Shown: piece by piece, positions 17,908 to 26,799 of the stretch
Numbering within the stretch: the stretch's first letter is position 1
Layout: the number at the start of each line of letters is the position of its first letter
From: Micromonospora noduli
Lineage (GTDB): Bacteria > Actinomycetota > Actinomycetes > Mycobacteriales > Micromonosporaceae
Direction: 5' to 3'
Assembly (NCBI RefSeq): GCF_003264365.1
Contig: NZ_PYAK01000033.1
Coordinates: 1-64,000 of the forward strand
DNA: 64,000 bases
Notes under the pieces: model-generated
What the model was told of the DNA's origin: nothing
The model's database searches: none
The model's input: only the letters and a program-made list of their open reading frames with translations
Position numbers and translations under genes: made by a program

Positions 17908-19662
17908 TCATGAGCGTTCGGTCGAGAGTTGGTGGGACGCGCCGCCCTCGGCCTTCGCCAGCAGGTCACGGAACCGGCCCGCGCCGCTCGCCGGAGAGGA
18001 CCAACCGGAGGACATCTCGACGAGTCGGGTCTCCGGTCGCTCCAACCAGGACAGGATCCGCTCGGACTCCTCGGCGGTGGCGGCCGGCACCGGACCGTGC
18101 CCGCCCGACACCGTCTCGGCGGTGGCCCGGATCGTGGTCAACGTGGGACGCGGGTGCACGCCCGGCGGGGACACCCCCGCGCCGGCCAGTCGGCCGTGCC
18201 GGACCAGCGCCAACTCCCAACCGCCCCGGGCCGCCGGCCGGGCCGCGGCCAACTCGACGATCCCGGTCAGCGCGGCCAGCCGCTGCATCCGCACTGTGGC
18301 CCGCAGCACGGCGGCCAGCCGGGACCGCACCACGGCGGCCTCCTCGTAGCGCTGATCGCGGGAGAGCACGTCGATCCGCGCGAGCAGCGCGTCCACCACC
18401 GGCTGGGGGTCGCTGGCCGTCGCGGTACGGAAGGGCGCGGCGGCGCTGTCGTCGTACTCCTCGGGGGTGATCTTGTGTTCGCAGGGCGCCGGGCAGCGAC
18501 CCAGCTCGGCCAGCGCGCAGGCCGGCGTGACGGTGCGCAGCGAGAGCCGGTGCGTGCACTGGCGCAGTGGCACCGCGTCGTGGAAACCGGCGGCGGCCAG
18601 CTCGGCGGCCCGCCGGGAGGTGAACGGCCCGAGGTACGCGGTGTCGGTGGGGGAGAGGTCGCGGACGATCGACAGCCGAGGGTACGGGCCGTCGGTCAGC
18701 TTGAGCCAGACCATTCGTTCCGGGTATTTGGACCGGCGGTTGTACGGCGGGGCGTGCGCGGCGATCAACCGCAGCTCACGGACCTCCGCCTCCAACGAGT
18801 GGGCGCACTCCACCGCCTCGACCCGCTCGGCCGCGCCCAGCATCTCGGAGATCCGGGCGCGCTTCTCGCCGGCGGTGAAGTAGCTGCGCACCCGGGTGGC
18901 GATGTCGACCGAGGTGCCCACGTAGAGCGGCCGATCGTCGGCGGCCCGGAAGATGTAGACCCCCGGGACCTTGGGCAACCCCTCGGCCAGGTGCCGTTTG
19001 CGGCGCTGGGTCGGGGTGACCGCACGGGCGAACTCGATGGCGTCGCCGATCGTGTCCACCCGGTGCCCGCCGAGCCGACCGATCAGCCCGTGCAGCACGT
19101 CGACGGTGGCCTTCGCGTCGTCCAACGCCCGGTGGGTGGGCTGGGTGGCGGTGCGGAAGTAGGCGGCCAGGGTGCCCAGCTTGCGGTTGGGCACCTCGTC
19201 GCGGGTCAGCACCCGGCGGGCGAGCGCCGCCGTGTCCAGGACGCGGGGGTTGGGCCAGCGGTAGCCGTGCTTGGCGCAGGCGGCCTTGAGGAAGCCCACG
19301 TCGTACGGGGCGTTGTGGGCCACCAGCACCGCGTCGTCGATGAACTCCAGGAAGCTCGGCAGCACCTGCTCGATCGGCGGCGCCGGCACCAGCATGGCCT
19401 GGGTGATGCCGGTCAGCACTGTGATGAACGGTGGAATCGGCTGGCCCGGGTTGACCAGGGTCGCCAGCACCCCCAACTGCTCGCCACCGCGCACCTTGAC
19501 CGCGCCGATCTCGGTGATGCCGCCGCCGTCCGGCGCGCCGCCGGTGGTCTCAAGGTCGACCACCACGAACGTCGTCGCGTAGAGCGGCAGCGCCGGGTCC
19601 ACCCCGCCCACCGCCGGGTCGAGACCGGCCAGTGACTCCTGGACGTACTCCGCCTGTGCCAT
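17908..19662 (-). CDS. DEDDh exonuclease fused to a UvrC/Cho-type GIY-YIG nuclease
   Basis: 584 residues. N-terminal DnaQ-like exonuclease (VVVDLETTGG, AHNAPYDVGFL, HRALDDAK; about 28-200) with all DEDDh residues. Then a GIY-YIG domain (KVPGVYIFRAADDRPLYVGTS; about 225-310) and the UvrC-like segment ending in a UVR motif (RDQRYEEAAVVRSRLAAVL; about 470-500). The combination corresponds to the mycobacterial Rv2191 type, thought to act in DNA repair. ATG at 19662 chosen because family homology begins just after; no strong ribosome-binding site. Divergent from the NYN gene. Confidence 0.9.
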   Translation of the reverse strand: MAQAEYVQESLAGLDPAVGGVDPALPLYATTFVVVDLETTGGAPDGGGITEIGAVKVRGGEQLGVLATLVNPGQPIPPFITVLTGITQAMLVPAPPIEQVLPSFLEFIDDAVLVAHNAPYDVGFLKAACAKHGYRWPNPRVLDTAALARRVLTRDEVPNRKLGTLAAYFRTATQPTHRALDDAKATVDVLHGLIGRLGGHRVDTIGDAIEFARAVTPTQRRKRHLAEGLPKVPGVYIFRAADDRPLYVGTSVDIATRVRSYFTAGEKRARISEMLGAAERVEAVECAHSLEAEVRELRLIAAHAPPYNRRSKYPERMVWLKLTDGPYPRLSIVRDLSPTDTAYLGPFTSRRAAELAAAGFHDAVPLRQCTHRLSLRTVTPACALAELGRCPAPCEHKITPEEYDDSAAAPFRTATASDPQPVVDALLARIDVLSRDQRYEEAAVVRSRLAAVLRATVRMQRLAALTGIVELAAARPAARGGWELALVRHGRLAGAGVSPPGVHPRPTLTTIRATAETVSGGHGPVPAATAEESERILSWLERPETRLVEMSSGWSSPASGAGRFRDLLAKAEGGASHQLSTERS

Positions 19663-19728
19663 CGGCGGCACGCTAGCGCCCCGGTCCGACACTCCCGTCG
19701 CAGCCGTCCCATCCGTCACCATGGGGCT

Positions 19729-19734
19729 AGGATG
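19729..19734 (+). promoter_or_regulatory. Possible -10 element for the NYN-domain gene
   Basis: TAGGAT about 55 bases upstream of the NYN start in the 127-bp divergent region. No clear -35. Confidence 0.3.
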
Positions 19735-19789
19735 AGAGATCGGCTCACTCACCGGGCGGTGGGCCCGGTCGCGGTGGGAGACTTGCCAC

Positions 19790-21244
19790 ATGCCCCTCAC
19801 CGAGCCGTACGACGACCACCTCCCGCAGGAGGATCCGGTCGCGCTCGACGGTGCTGTGGGCAACCCGGACGACAACGTAGTCAACGACACATCGGGCGCA
19901 TCGGACCCGCCGACGACGGGCGACGGCCCCACTGTCGAGCCGGAGCCGACCCTGCCCGAGCCGGTCCGGCAGCGGATCGTGACGCTGACCGCCGCGGTGC
20001 TGCCCACCCTCCCCACCGACGAGGTCCCGGTGCCGCTGCGCCGGGTGGCCAAGTTCGCCCCCAACCGGCGCGCCCGGCTCGGCGCGCCGGTCATCGCCGC
20101 CCAGCTCACCGCCGACCCGCTGTTCCGGCAGCGGGTCACCGCGCGGGTCCTGACCGACGCCGGTGACCTCGGCGCGGCAGTGGTCGAGGGCACCGCACCG
20201 GCCGCCGCCGACCCGGTCGAGGTGGCCGCGCTGGCCTACCTGGCCCGGCCCCGTGGCTGGCGGGAACTGATCGACGCCAGCGGCGCGGCCGTGCGCGCCG
20301 AGGCGGACAGCGCCGTCGTCGCCGAGTTGGTCCGCGAGGCCGAGCAGCGGGCCACCCGGGCCGAGCACGACCGCGCGGTGGCCCGGGTCGAGGCCGAGAA
20401 GCTCCGCGACGAGCTGGCCCGCGTCCGCGAGGAGCTGGGTCAGCTCCGCGAGGAGTCCCGACAGGTGGCCCGCACCCTGCGGGAGACCCAGGCCCGCGAG
20501 CGGAAGGCCACCGAGCTGCTGGCCACCGAGCGCGGCCGGGCCGCCCGCGCCAGCGCCGACGTGGACGCCGAACTCCGCCGCGCCCGGGCCCGGCTGGCCG
20601 AGGCCGAGGCCGCCGCCGGGGTCGCCCGGGCCAGCGCCAAGGAGGCCCGCTCGGTCGACGACGCCCGGCTCTGGCTGCTCCTGGAGACCATCGGCCAGGC
20701 CGCCGTCGGGCTGCGCCGGGAGCTGGCGCTCGACCCGGTGGACAAACTCCCCGCCGACTTCGTCGCCGAGGCGTTCGCCGAGCAGCCGGGCACCGCCCCG
20801 GCCGGCCCCGCCGCCCGCGCCCGCGACACCGACGACCCGGCCCGGCTCGACCAGTTGCTGGCCCTGCCCCGGGCGCACCTCGTGGTGGACGGCTACAACG
20901 TCACCAAGCGTGGCTTCGGCGAGATGTCCCTGGAGCAGCAGCGCAAACGCCTGATCACCGGGCTGGGCGGGATCGCCGCGCAGACCGGCGACGAGGTCAC
21001 AGTGGTCTTCGACGGCGCCGAGCGGATGCACGGGCTGCCGCCCGCGCCGCGCGGCGTACGGGTGCTCTTCTCCCGCAAGGGTGAGACCGCCGACGAGCTG
21101 ATCCGGCGACTGGTCCGTGCCGAGCCGGCGGGCCGGCCGGTGGTCGTGGTCTCGTCGGACCGCGAGGTCGCCGACGGGGTACGCCGGCACGGCGCCTACC
21201 CGCTGGGCGCGGACTCGCTGCTACGGCGGCTCGCCCGCTCCTGA
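19790..21244 (+). CDS. NYN-domain (YacP-like) protein with long coiled coil
   Basis: 484 residues. An acidic low-complexity N-terminus (1-65) precedes a helical region. A heptad-rich coiled coil lies at about 190-305 (repeated RxELARVREELGQLREE-type blocks). A C-terminal NYN/PIN-like nuclease domain (about 360-480) has acidic residues at LVVDGYNVT, VVFDGAER and VVSSDREVADG, the expected metal ligands. Related YacP/Rae1 proteins cut RNA on ribosomes, so an endoribonuclease role is likely but not shown. Alone on the plus strand, divergent from the exonuclease fusion. Confidence 0.88.
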   Translation: MPLTEPYDDHLPQEDPVALDGAVGNPDDNVVNDTSGASDPPTTGDGPTVEPEPTLPEPVRQRIVTLTAAVLPTLPTDEVPVPLRRVAKFAPNRRARLGAPVIAAQLTADPLFRQRVTARVLTDAGDLGAAVVEGTAPAAADPVEVAALAYLARPRGWRELIDASGAAVRAEADSAVVAELVREAEQRATRAEHDRAVARVEAEKLRDELARVREELGQLREESRQVARTLRETQARERKATELLATERGRAARASADVDAELRRARARLAEAEAAAGVARASAKEARSVDDARLWLLLETIGQAAVGLRRELALDPVDKLPADFVAEAFAEQPGTAPAGPAARARDTDDPARLDQLLALPRAHLVVDGYNVTKRGFGEMSLEQQRKRLITGLGGIAAQTGDEVTVVFDGAERMHGLPPAPRGVRVLFSRKGETADELIRRLVRAEPAGRPVVVVSSDREVADGVRRHGAYPLGADSLLRRLARS

Positions 21245-21386
21245 CCGCGGCGGGCCGACACGTCGGCGGGGCCGGGTCCCGGCGAGGGTTGGCGAGCCCG
21301 GCCGGCGCACCACACGTCGCACTGTGCCTCAACCTGTCCCACCCCGGCGCTAGCATCGCCGCGACCGCCGAGGGATGGGAGTCGCC

Positions 21387-22106
21387 ATGGCACAGGACGA
21401 CGTCACGGTCTTCGTCGACGAGAACCTGCGGGGTGCGCGGTTCAACCGCTCGACACTGGCCGGTGCGGTGATGCGCGGCGCCGACGTTGATGGCCTGGAC
21501 ATCGACGCGCCGTGGTTGGCCGAAGGCACGCTCGTGGTCAACGGCGTCGATGTCGTGCCGTTGGTCGAGGCCGAGCTCAACCGACGGTTCCCCGGGCGCG
21601 ATCTCCGGCTGGCCAAGGACCCGGACGACCTGCGCGTGGCGTGGGCGGCGATCGAACGGGCCTGGGCGGCGGCGGTCGACCGGGCTGTGTCCATGCCCGA
21701 GGGTGCGGTCGACGTCTCGGTCGACGGGGAGTGGTCGTTCGCGCAGACGCTGCGTCATCTCGTGTTCGCCGCCGACGCGTGGTTGGGCAAGACGATCCTG
21801 CGCCTGCCCCAACCGTTCCACCCGCTCGGTCAGTCGCACGTCGAGTACGAGACCGACGGCTTCGACATGTCGGTCTTCACCACCGAGCAGCCGACCTTCG
21901 AGGCGGTCCTCCAGGTGCGGGCCGAGCGACAGGCCATGGTGCGCGACTTCCTCGCGACGGTCACGCCGGAGCTGCTCGCCGAGTCTCGGCCGAGCGCCTG
22001 GTGGCCCGAGCACATCGTGTCCGTCCTGCACTGCCTTCACGTGATCTTCGGCGAGGAGTGGCAGCACCTCCGCTTCGCCCTGCGTGACCTCGACGCGCAG
22101 GGCTGA
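21387..22106 (+). CDS. DinB-superfamily protein with pentapeptide-like N-terminus
   Basis: 239 residues. Residues ~15-45 (GARFNRSTLAGAVMRGADVDGLDI) have an A(D/N)L-type pentapeptide rhythm. The rest is a DinB-like four-helix bundle with candidate metal histidines in LRHLVFAADAWLGK (about 125), and in HCLHVIFGEEWQHLRFA near the C-terminus. DinB/YfiT proteins often act as metal-dependent thiol S-transferases using mycothiol in actinobacteria; the substrate here is unknown. ATG start; possible -10 TAGCAT 35 bases upstream. Confidence 0.82.
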   Translation: MAQDDVTVFVDENLRGARFNRSTLAGAVMRGADVDGLDIDAPWLAEGTLVVNGVDVVPLVEAELNRRFPGRDLRLAKDPDDLRVAWAAIERAWAAAVDRAVSMPEGAVDVSVDGEWSFAQTLRHLVFAADAWLGKTILRLPQPFHPLGQSHVEYETDGFDMSVFTTEQPTFEAVLQVRAERQAMVRDFLATVTPELLAESRPSAWWPEHIVSVLHCLHVIFGEEWQHLRFALRDLDAQG

Positions 22107-22124
22107 AACCTCGCCCCAACGGTT

Positions 22125-22166
22125 GCTCGGCCGCTTCGGCGCTCGGCCGCTCGGGCGCTCGGGCGG
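22125..22166 (+). repeat. 8-bp tandem repeat
   Basis: Five consecutive octamers of the form GCTCGGSC (one variant GCTTCGGC) directly after the DinB-like gene. Intergenic, no coding role seen. Confidence 0.8.
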
Positions 22167-22173
22167 CCGTCAG

Positions 22174-22510
22174 TCAGGTGGTCGGTAGTCGCCGTGCCAG
22201 CTCACGTCGCAGTGCGTCGGGGCCCGGCCTCCTCCAGGAGAGCCGGACGACCAGCTCGTAGGGGCCGCGTCCGGGGGTCGACCACTGTCCGGGTCGCATT
22301 TGGGGCCGGGTCTGCTGCGGGTCGAGTGGCGTGAGCACCAGCCGCGGATCCAGGCCGCCCCGGACTCGGGCGCCGGCCATGTTGACCCAGTCGATGCTGA
22401 GCCTGGTCCCGTTCGGTCCGGTCAGGTGCAGCGCCTCGTCGGTCAACCGCAGCGGCAGACGAGGTTGACCGCGTAGCTGCCAGTTGGTGGTCAGCGCGAC
22501 GACGACGCCA
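22174..22510 (-). pseudogene. 5'-truncated hypothetical gene remnant
   Basis: An open minus-strand frame ends at 22174 with sensible codon use (segments ALTTNWQLRGQPRLPLRL and LSIDWVNMAGARVRGG). It continues upstream past a possible TTG start at 22446 to about 22510, without an ATG/GTG start or ribosome-binding site. Just upstream lies a 79-bp palindromic repeat (22530-22608). It therefore looks like a gene whose 5' end was lost. If the TTG is used, a 90-residue protein would result. Family not recognised. Confidence 0.4.
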
Positions 22511-22529
22511 AACGACGCCCTTCCGTGGC

Positions 22530-22608
22530 TTGATCGACGCGAGTTCCTTGATGTCGGGGGTTCCGGACGGGTGGGATACCCCGATATCGCTGATCTGGAG
22601 TGGATCTA
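22530..22608. repeat. 79-bp imperfect palindrome, copy 2
   Basis: Begins TTGATCGACGCGAGTTCC and ends GAGTGGATCTA. Same length and end structure as the copies at 6041-6119 and 53055-53133. It adjoins the truncated end of the gene remnant. Confidence 0.8.
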
Positions 22609-22732
22609 GCCCTGAAAGGGGCGGTCGGACGGGGTTCCTGTCGTACCCGGTGGTTAGTGTCGATGTCACCGACGGTGTTCGGCCGGCGACGACAGGAGTC
22701 GTCCGGGCACCGCGAGCCGATCAGGAGGTGTG

Positions 22733-22951
22733 ATGCTCATCGACTGCGACGGGTGCGCGAAGCGGGCCGACGGCTGTTCCGGCTGCCCGCTGACCGCCCT
22801 GTTCGACGAGACGTCCCCGGCGGCCGGGTTGGTCGCCGCCGAGGTCGAGGCCATCGAGGTGCTCGCCCGGGCCGGCTTCGACGTGGAGGTGCTGGCCGCG
22901 CCCGCACGCCCGGAGGCAGCTCGCCGTCGCGCCACCCGCCGCGTCGCCTGA
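22733..22951 (+). CDS. Small Cys-rich (CxxC...CxxC) protein
   Basis: 72 residues. The N-terminus has two close knuckles, CDGCAKRADGCSGC (residues 5-18), likely binding zinc or another metal, followed by a helical segment and an Arg-rich tail. AGGAGG lies 4 bases upstream of the ATG (a GTG is directly before it). It sits 99 bases upstream of the M48 protease gene on the same strand, so they may be co-transcribed. No named family recognised; similar small proteins beside membrane proteases occur in actinobacteria (recollection, not checked). Confidence 0.75.
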   Translation: MLIDCDGCAKRADGCSGCPLTALFDETSPAAGLVAAEVEAIEVLARAGFDVEVLAAPARPEAARRRATRRVA

Positions 22952-23050
22952 GTGCGACACCGCGCCCGGAAGCGGGCTTCTCGCGGCCCATAGGATGAGC
23001 GGTCACGGCGGGAGGAGCGCGATGAGCGGGGAACAACGGGCGGTGACGCG

Positions 23051-24310
23051 GTGACCCCGCGCGGCTGGGCGCTGCTGACCCTGGCCGGGCTGACCATCGC
23101 GCTGGTGGTGCTGGCCGCGCTGCTCATCCCGTGGCACCGCCCGCCGGCCCCCCGGGCCGACCAGCTCGCCGCTCTGGGCGACCTGCCGGCCGAGCAGGTG
23201 GCAAAGGGGCGGGATTTCCGGGCCGCGCTGCGTCCCGGCGGCTATACCGCGCTCGCCGTTGGGCTGCTGATCGCCCTCGCGCTCGGGTTGACCCCGCTGG
23301 GCAGTCGCCTGGTCGAGCTGGTGGGCCGGCCGTTCGGTGGGCACTGGGCAGCGCAGGCTGTGCTCGGCGGGCTGGCGGTGGTGCTCGTCGCCGACCTGGT
23401 GACACTCCCGTTCGCCGCCTGGCGGCAGAGCGTGCTCACCCGCTACGGCTTGAGCACCAACGGCTGGAGCGGCTGGGCGGTCGACCTGCTCAAGTCGTAC
23501 GCCGTCAGCGCGGTGATCGGCGCCGTGGCGCTGTTCGGCTTCTACGCGGTCATCCGGCTCGCGCCACGCTGGTGGTGGGCGTTCGGTGCGGCCGGTGCCG
23601 CGGTGCTGGTGGTGCTGCTGTCGTTCGTGCTGCCGGTGCTGGTGGAGCCGGTGTTCAACCGGTTCACCCCGATGGAGCAGGGCCCGTTGCGCACCGAGCT
23701 GATGAGCATGGCCGCCCGCGACGGGGTGCCGGTGCGTGACGTGCTGGTCGCCGATGCCTCCCGGCGCACCAGGGCGGTCAACGCGTACGTCTCCGGTCTC
23801 GGGCCGACCCGACGGGTGGTCGTCTACGACACGCTGCTGCGCGAGGCGACCCCGGCCGAGGTGACCGCCGTCGTGGCGCACGAGTTGGGGCACGCGAAGG
23901 ACTCCGACGTGGCGGCCGGCACGCTGACCGGGGCGCTGGGCGCCGCGGCCGCCGTGGTGGCGCTCTACCTGCTCGGCTCGTGGGGGCCACTGCTGCGGCT
24001 CGCCGGTGTCGACTCGGTGGCTCAACCGCGAGCGTTCCCGCTGCTGGTCGCCCTGGTCACGGTGGCCGGGTTGGTTGCCGCTCCGGTGCAGGCGCTGATG
24101 TCCCGACGGGTGGAGGCGCGGGCCGACGCGCACGCGCTCGCGCTCACCAACGACCCGGAGTCCTTCGAGTCGATGCAGCGCCGGCTCGGCTCGGTCAACC
24201 TCGGCGACCCCGACCCGCCCCGCTGGGAATACCTCTATTCGGCCTCACATCCGTCCACCGTGGAGCGGATGGCCGCCGCCCGCGCGTACGCCCGGGAGGT
24301 CGGCCGATGA
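23051..24310 (+). CDS. M48-family membrane metalloprotease (Ste24/HtpX-like)
   Basis: 419 residues. Multi-pass membrane protein: hydrophobic helices near 5-28, 62-82, 98-122, 150-175 and 182-203. The zinc-protease motif HELGHAKDSD (HExxH variant HELGH) is at about residue 276, and a downstream glutamate lies in the RRVEARADAHAL region. The layout fits Ste24/CAAX-type M48 enzymes that cut membrane-associated peptides. GTG start at 23051. Its stop overlaps the pimB-like ATG (ATGA). Confidence 0.9.
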   Translation: MTPRGWALLTLAGLTIALVVLAALLIPWHRPPAPRADQLAALGDLPAEQVAKGRDFRAALRPGGYTALAVGLLIALALGLTPLGSRLVELVGRPFGGHWAAQAVLGGLAVVLVADLVTLPFAAWRQSVLTRYGLSTNGWSGWAVDLLKSYAVSAVIGAVALFGFYAVIRLAPRWWWAFGAAGAAVLVVLLSFVLPVLVEPVFNRFTPMEQGPLRTELMSMAARDGVPVRDVLVADASRRTRAVNAYVSGLGPTRRVVVYDTLLREATPAEVTAVVAHELGHAKDSDVAAGTLTGALGAAAAVVALYLLGSWGPLLRLAGVDSVAQPRAFPLLVALVTVAGLVAAPVQALMSRRVEARADAHALALTNDPESFESMQRRLGSVNLGDPDPPRWEYLYSASHPSTVERMAAARAYAREVGR

Positions 24311-25431
24311 GCCGCACCCTGCTGATCACCAATGACTTTCCGCCCCGCCCGGGTGGGATCCAGTCGTTCGTGCACAACCTCGCGGTCCGTCAACCGGCCG
24401 GCTCGGTGGTCGTCTACGCGTCGAGCTGGCGCGGGGCCGCGAAGTTCGACGCCGACCAGCCGTTCGAGGTGATCCGGGAACGTACCCGGGTGTTGCTGCC
24501 CACCCCGTTGATCGCCCGCAGGGCGGCCCGGTTGGCTCGCGCGTACGACTGCGACACCGTGTGGTTCGGCGCGGCGGCCCCGTTGGGCCTGCTCGCGGCC
24601 GGCCTGCGGCGGCGCGCCGGCATCCGCCGGGTCGTGGCGCAGACCCATGGCCACGAGATCGGTTGGGCGGCGGTGCCGGCGGCCCGGCCGGCGCTGCGGC
24701 GCATCGGTCGGGGTGTGGACGTGACCACCTATCTCGGCGAGTACACCCGCAGCCGGTTGGCCCGGGTGCTGGACGGGGTGACCGACCTGCGCCGTCTCGC
24801 GCCCGGGGTCGACGTGGACACCTACCACCCGAGCGTGGACGGTGAACAGGTCCGGGCCCGGCTCGGGTTGACCGACCGGCCGGTGGTCGTCTGTGTGTCC
24901 CGGCTGGTGCCGCGCAAGGGTCAGGACACCCTGATCCGGGCCCTGCCGGAGATCCGCCGCCGGGTGCCCGACGCGGCGCTGCTGATCGTCGGTGGCGGGC
25001 CGTACCGGGCGACTCTGGAGAAGCTGGCCCGCCAGACCGGTGTGGAACGGGATGTGGTGTTCACCGGCACGGTGCCGTCGGTCGAGCTGCCGGCGCACTA
25101 CGCGGCCGGCGACGTCTACGCGATGCCGTGCCGCACCCGCAACCGTGGCCTCGACGTCGAAGGGCTGGGCATCGTCTACCTGGAGGCGTCCGCGGCCGGC
25201 CTGCCGGTGGTGGCCGGCGACTCCGGAGGCGCACCGGACGCGGTCCGGGAGGGGGAGACCGGCTACGTCGTGCGCGGTCGGGACGTCGCCCAGCTCGCCG
25301 ACCGGGTCGCCCGGCTGCTCGCCGACCGGGACCTGGCCCGGCAACTGGGCGCGGCTGGCCGAGCGTGGGTGGAACGGGAGTGGCGCTGGGAGGCGCAGGC
25401 GGAACGCATGGCGGCACTGCTCGCCGGCTGA
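24307..25431 (+). CDS. pimB: GT4 mannosyltransferase, PimB-like
   Basis: 374 residues. GT-B fold glycosyltransferase: N-terminal LLITNDFPPRPGGIQSFVHNLA acceptor region, linker, and C-terminal donor domain with VCVSRLVPRKGQDTLI, LLIVGGGPYR and the E-x7-E element ending in EGLGIVYLEASAAGLPVVAGDSGGAPD. It closely resembles the GDP-mannose-dependent PimB' (Rv2188c) that adds the second mannose of phosphatidylinositol mannosides on the cytoplasmic face. The FadD, acyltransferase and GT87 genes elsewhere in the window support an envelope-lipid role. ATGA overlap with the protease gene. Confidence 0.85.
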   Translation: MSRTLLITNDFPPRPGGIQSFVHNLAVRQPAGSVVVYASSWRGAAKFDADQPFEVIRERTRVLLPTPLIARRAARLARAYDCDTVWFGAAAPLGLLAAGLRRRAGIRRVVAQTHGHEIGWAAVPAARPALRRIGRGVDVTTYLGEYTRSRLARVLDGVTDLRRLAPGVDVDTYHPSVDGEQVRARLGLTDRPVVVCVSRLVPRKGQDTLIRALPEIRRRVPDAALLIVGGGPYRATLEKLARQTGVERDVVFTGTVPSVELPAHYAAGDVYAMPCRTRNRGLDVEGLGIVYLEASAAGLPVVAGDSGGAPDAVREGETGYVVRGRDVAQLADRVARLLADRDLARQLGAAGRAWVEREWRWEAQAERMAALLAG

Positions 25432-25445
25432 TCGCCCCCCCGCGT

Positions 25446-26108
25446 TCAGCTCTCCCGGGTGGGCGCGTAGCGCGGCACGTACTCCTGGCCGGTGAGCTGC
25501 TGGATCGCCGCCATCACCTCGTCGGTGACCGTTCGGATGTCACGCGGCCCGTTGATCCGCTCGGCGACCGGGATCGGCGGGCCGAACCGCAGGGTGATCG
25601 GGTGTCGACGGGGCAGCCGCGCGTCGACCGGCAGCACCTCGGCGGTGCCGAGCACGCCGACCGGGATGATCGGCACCCCGGCGTCGCGGGCCAGCCGGGT
25701 CATCCCGACCCGGCCCCGGTAGAGCCGCCCGTCCGGGGAGCGGGTGCCCTCCGGGTAGACGGCGACCAGGCCGCCGGCGCGCAGCACCGGGACGGCGGCG
25801 TCGAGGGCGCGCAGGGCGGCCCGGCCGTCTGAGCGGTCGACCGGAATGGCGCCCATGCCGGCGACGATCCGCCGGTTGAGCCAGCCGCCCGGACCCCGGC
25901 CGTTGAAGTACTCGACCTTCGCCCAGAAGGTGACGTGTCGGGGCGTCGAGGTGACGAGAAACAACTCGTCGGCGACGGACAGGTGGTTGCCGGCGAGGAT
26001 GGCGCCGCCGTGTCGGGGTAGATGCTCCAGCCCTTCCACCCGGGGCTGCCAGCCAAACCGCAGCACGGTGCCGACGGTCAGCTTGGTGACGTCGTACAGC
26101 AGGGGCAC
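25446..26108 (-). CDS. PlsC-type acyltransferase (first copy)
   Basis: 220 residues. Glycerophospholipid acyltransferase family: catalytic NHLSVAD (NHx4D) at about 43-49, then GAIPVDRSDGRAALR, the phosphate-binding VYPEGTRSPDG motif (~113) and VPIIPVGVLG. It probably acylates lysophosphatidate or a related lipid on the inner membrane. GTG start at 26108 with GGAGG upstream. Converges with pimB (14-bp gap) and lies 19 bases after the TetR gene, so TetR and this acyltransferase are likely one operon under TetR control. Confidence 0.88.
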   Translation of the reverse strand: MPLLYDVTKLTVGTVLRFGWQPRVEGLEHLPRHGGAILAGNHLSVADELFLVTSTPRHVTFWAKVEYFNGRGPGGWLNRRIVAGMGAIPVDRSDGRAALRALDAAVPVLRAGGLVAVYPEGTRSPDGRLYRGRVGMTRLARDAGVPIIPVGVLGTAEVLPVDARLPRRHPITLRFGPPIPVAERINGPRDIRTVTDEVMAAIQQLTGQEYVPRYAPTRES

Positions 26109-26127
26109 GTGTCCTCCGGGGTCGGGT

Positions 26128-26712
26128 TCAGGCGGGCGCCGGGCCGAGGTGGGCGTCCAACGTGGCGCGCAGAAGGGCATCGTCGTCGGTGGCGCCGGTG
26201 GCCAGCGGCAGGCTGCCCCAGGCCCAGAGTTGGGCGATGCCGTGCAGGTTCGCCCACAGCGCGCCGGCGAGCACCGCCGCGGGCGCGTCGGTGGGCCGGC
26301 GCGCCCGCGCCACCAGGTCGGCGAGCACGGCGAACAGCGGCAGGCTCGTCTCGCGCAGCCGAAGCCGGCCGCTGTCCAGCAGGTCGTGGCGGAACATCAG
26401 CTCGAACATGCCGCGGTGGGCCGCCGCGAAGTCCAGGTACGTCCGGGCCAACGCGGTCAATCGGGTACGGGGGTCCGGATCGACGTCGCGCAACGTTCGC
26501 TCGACCCGGGCGGTGAGGTCGGCGAAGCCCTCCCGGGCGATGGCGGAGAGCAGGTCGACGTGGGTGGGGAAGTAGCGGCGCGGTGCGCCGTGCGAGACCC
26601 CGGCACGCCGGGCGATCTCCCGCAGCGACACCGCCGACTGGCCCTCGCGCAGCACCAGGTCCACCCCGGCGGCCACCAACCGAGCCCGCAGCCCCGTCTC
26701 GTCCGCGTCCAT
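26128..26712 (-). CDS. TetR-family transcriptional regulator
   Basis: 194 residues. N-terminal helix-turn-helix (SLREIARRAGVSHGAPRRYFPTHVDLL; about residues 28-55) typical of TetR repressors; the C-terminal half has a TetR_C-like ligand domain (FELMFRHDLLDSGRL). The ATG is embedded in a 15-bp palindromic site (ATAGACACTGTCTAT), with a second site 23 bases upstream, pointing to autorepression. Likely target: itself plus the downstream acyltransferase. The ligand is unknown, possibly lipid-related given the target. Confidence 0.88.
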   Translation of the reverse strand: MDADETGLRARLVAAGVDLVLREGQSAVSLREIARRAGVSHGAPRRYFPTHVDLLSAIAREGFADLTARVERTLRDVDPDPRTRLTALARTYLDFAAAHRGMFELMFRHDLLDSGRLRLRETSLPLFAVLADLVARARRPTDAPAAVLAGALWANLHGIAQLWAWGSLPLATGATDDDALLRATLDAHLGPAPA

Positions 26713-26725
26713 AGACACTGTCTAT
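26711..26725 (-). promoter_or_regulatory. TetR operator site 1
   Basis: 15-bp inverted repeat ATAGACACTGTCTAT (7-base arms) overlapping the TetR start codon. Confidence 0.7.
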
Positions 26726-26733
26726 CAGCCGCC

Positions 26734-26748
26734 GTAGACGGTGTCTAC
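26734..26748 (-). promoter_or_regulatory. TetR operator site 2
   Basis: GTAGACGGTGTCTAC, 6-base arms of the same motif, 23 bp from site 1 (about two helical turns). Confidence 0.65.
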
Positions 26749-26799
26749 CTTCCCGTTGCCGCCGGCGCTGCCCGTGGTGCCGGATGTCTCGGTGAGCGG

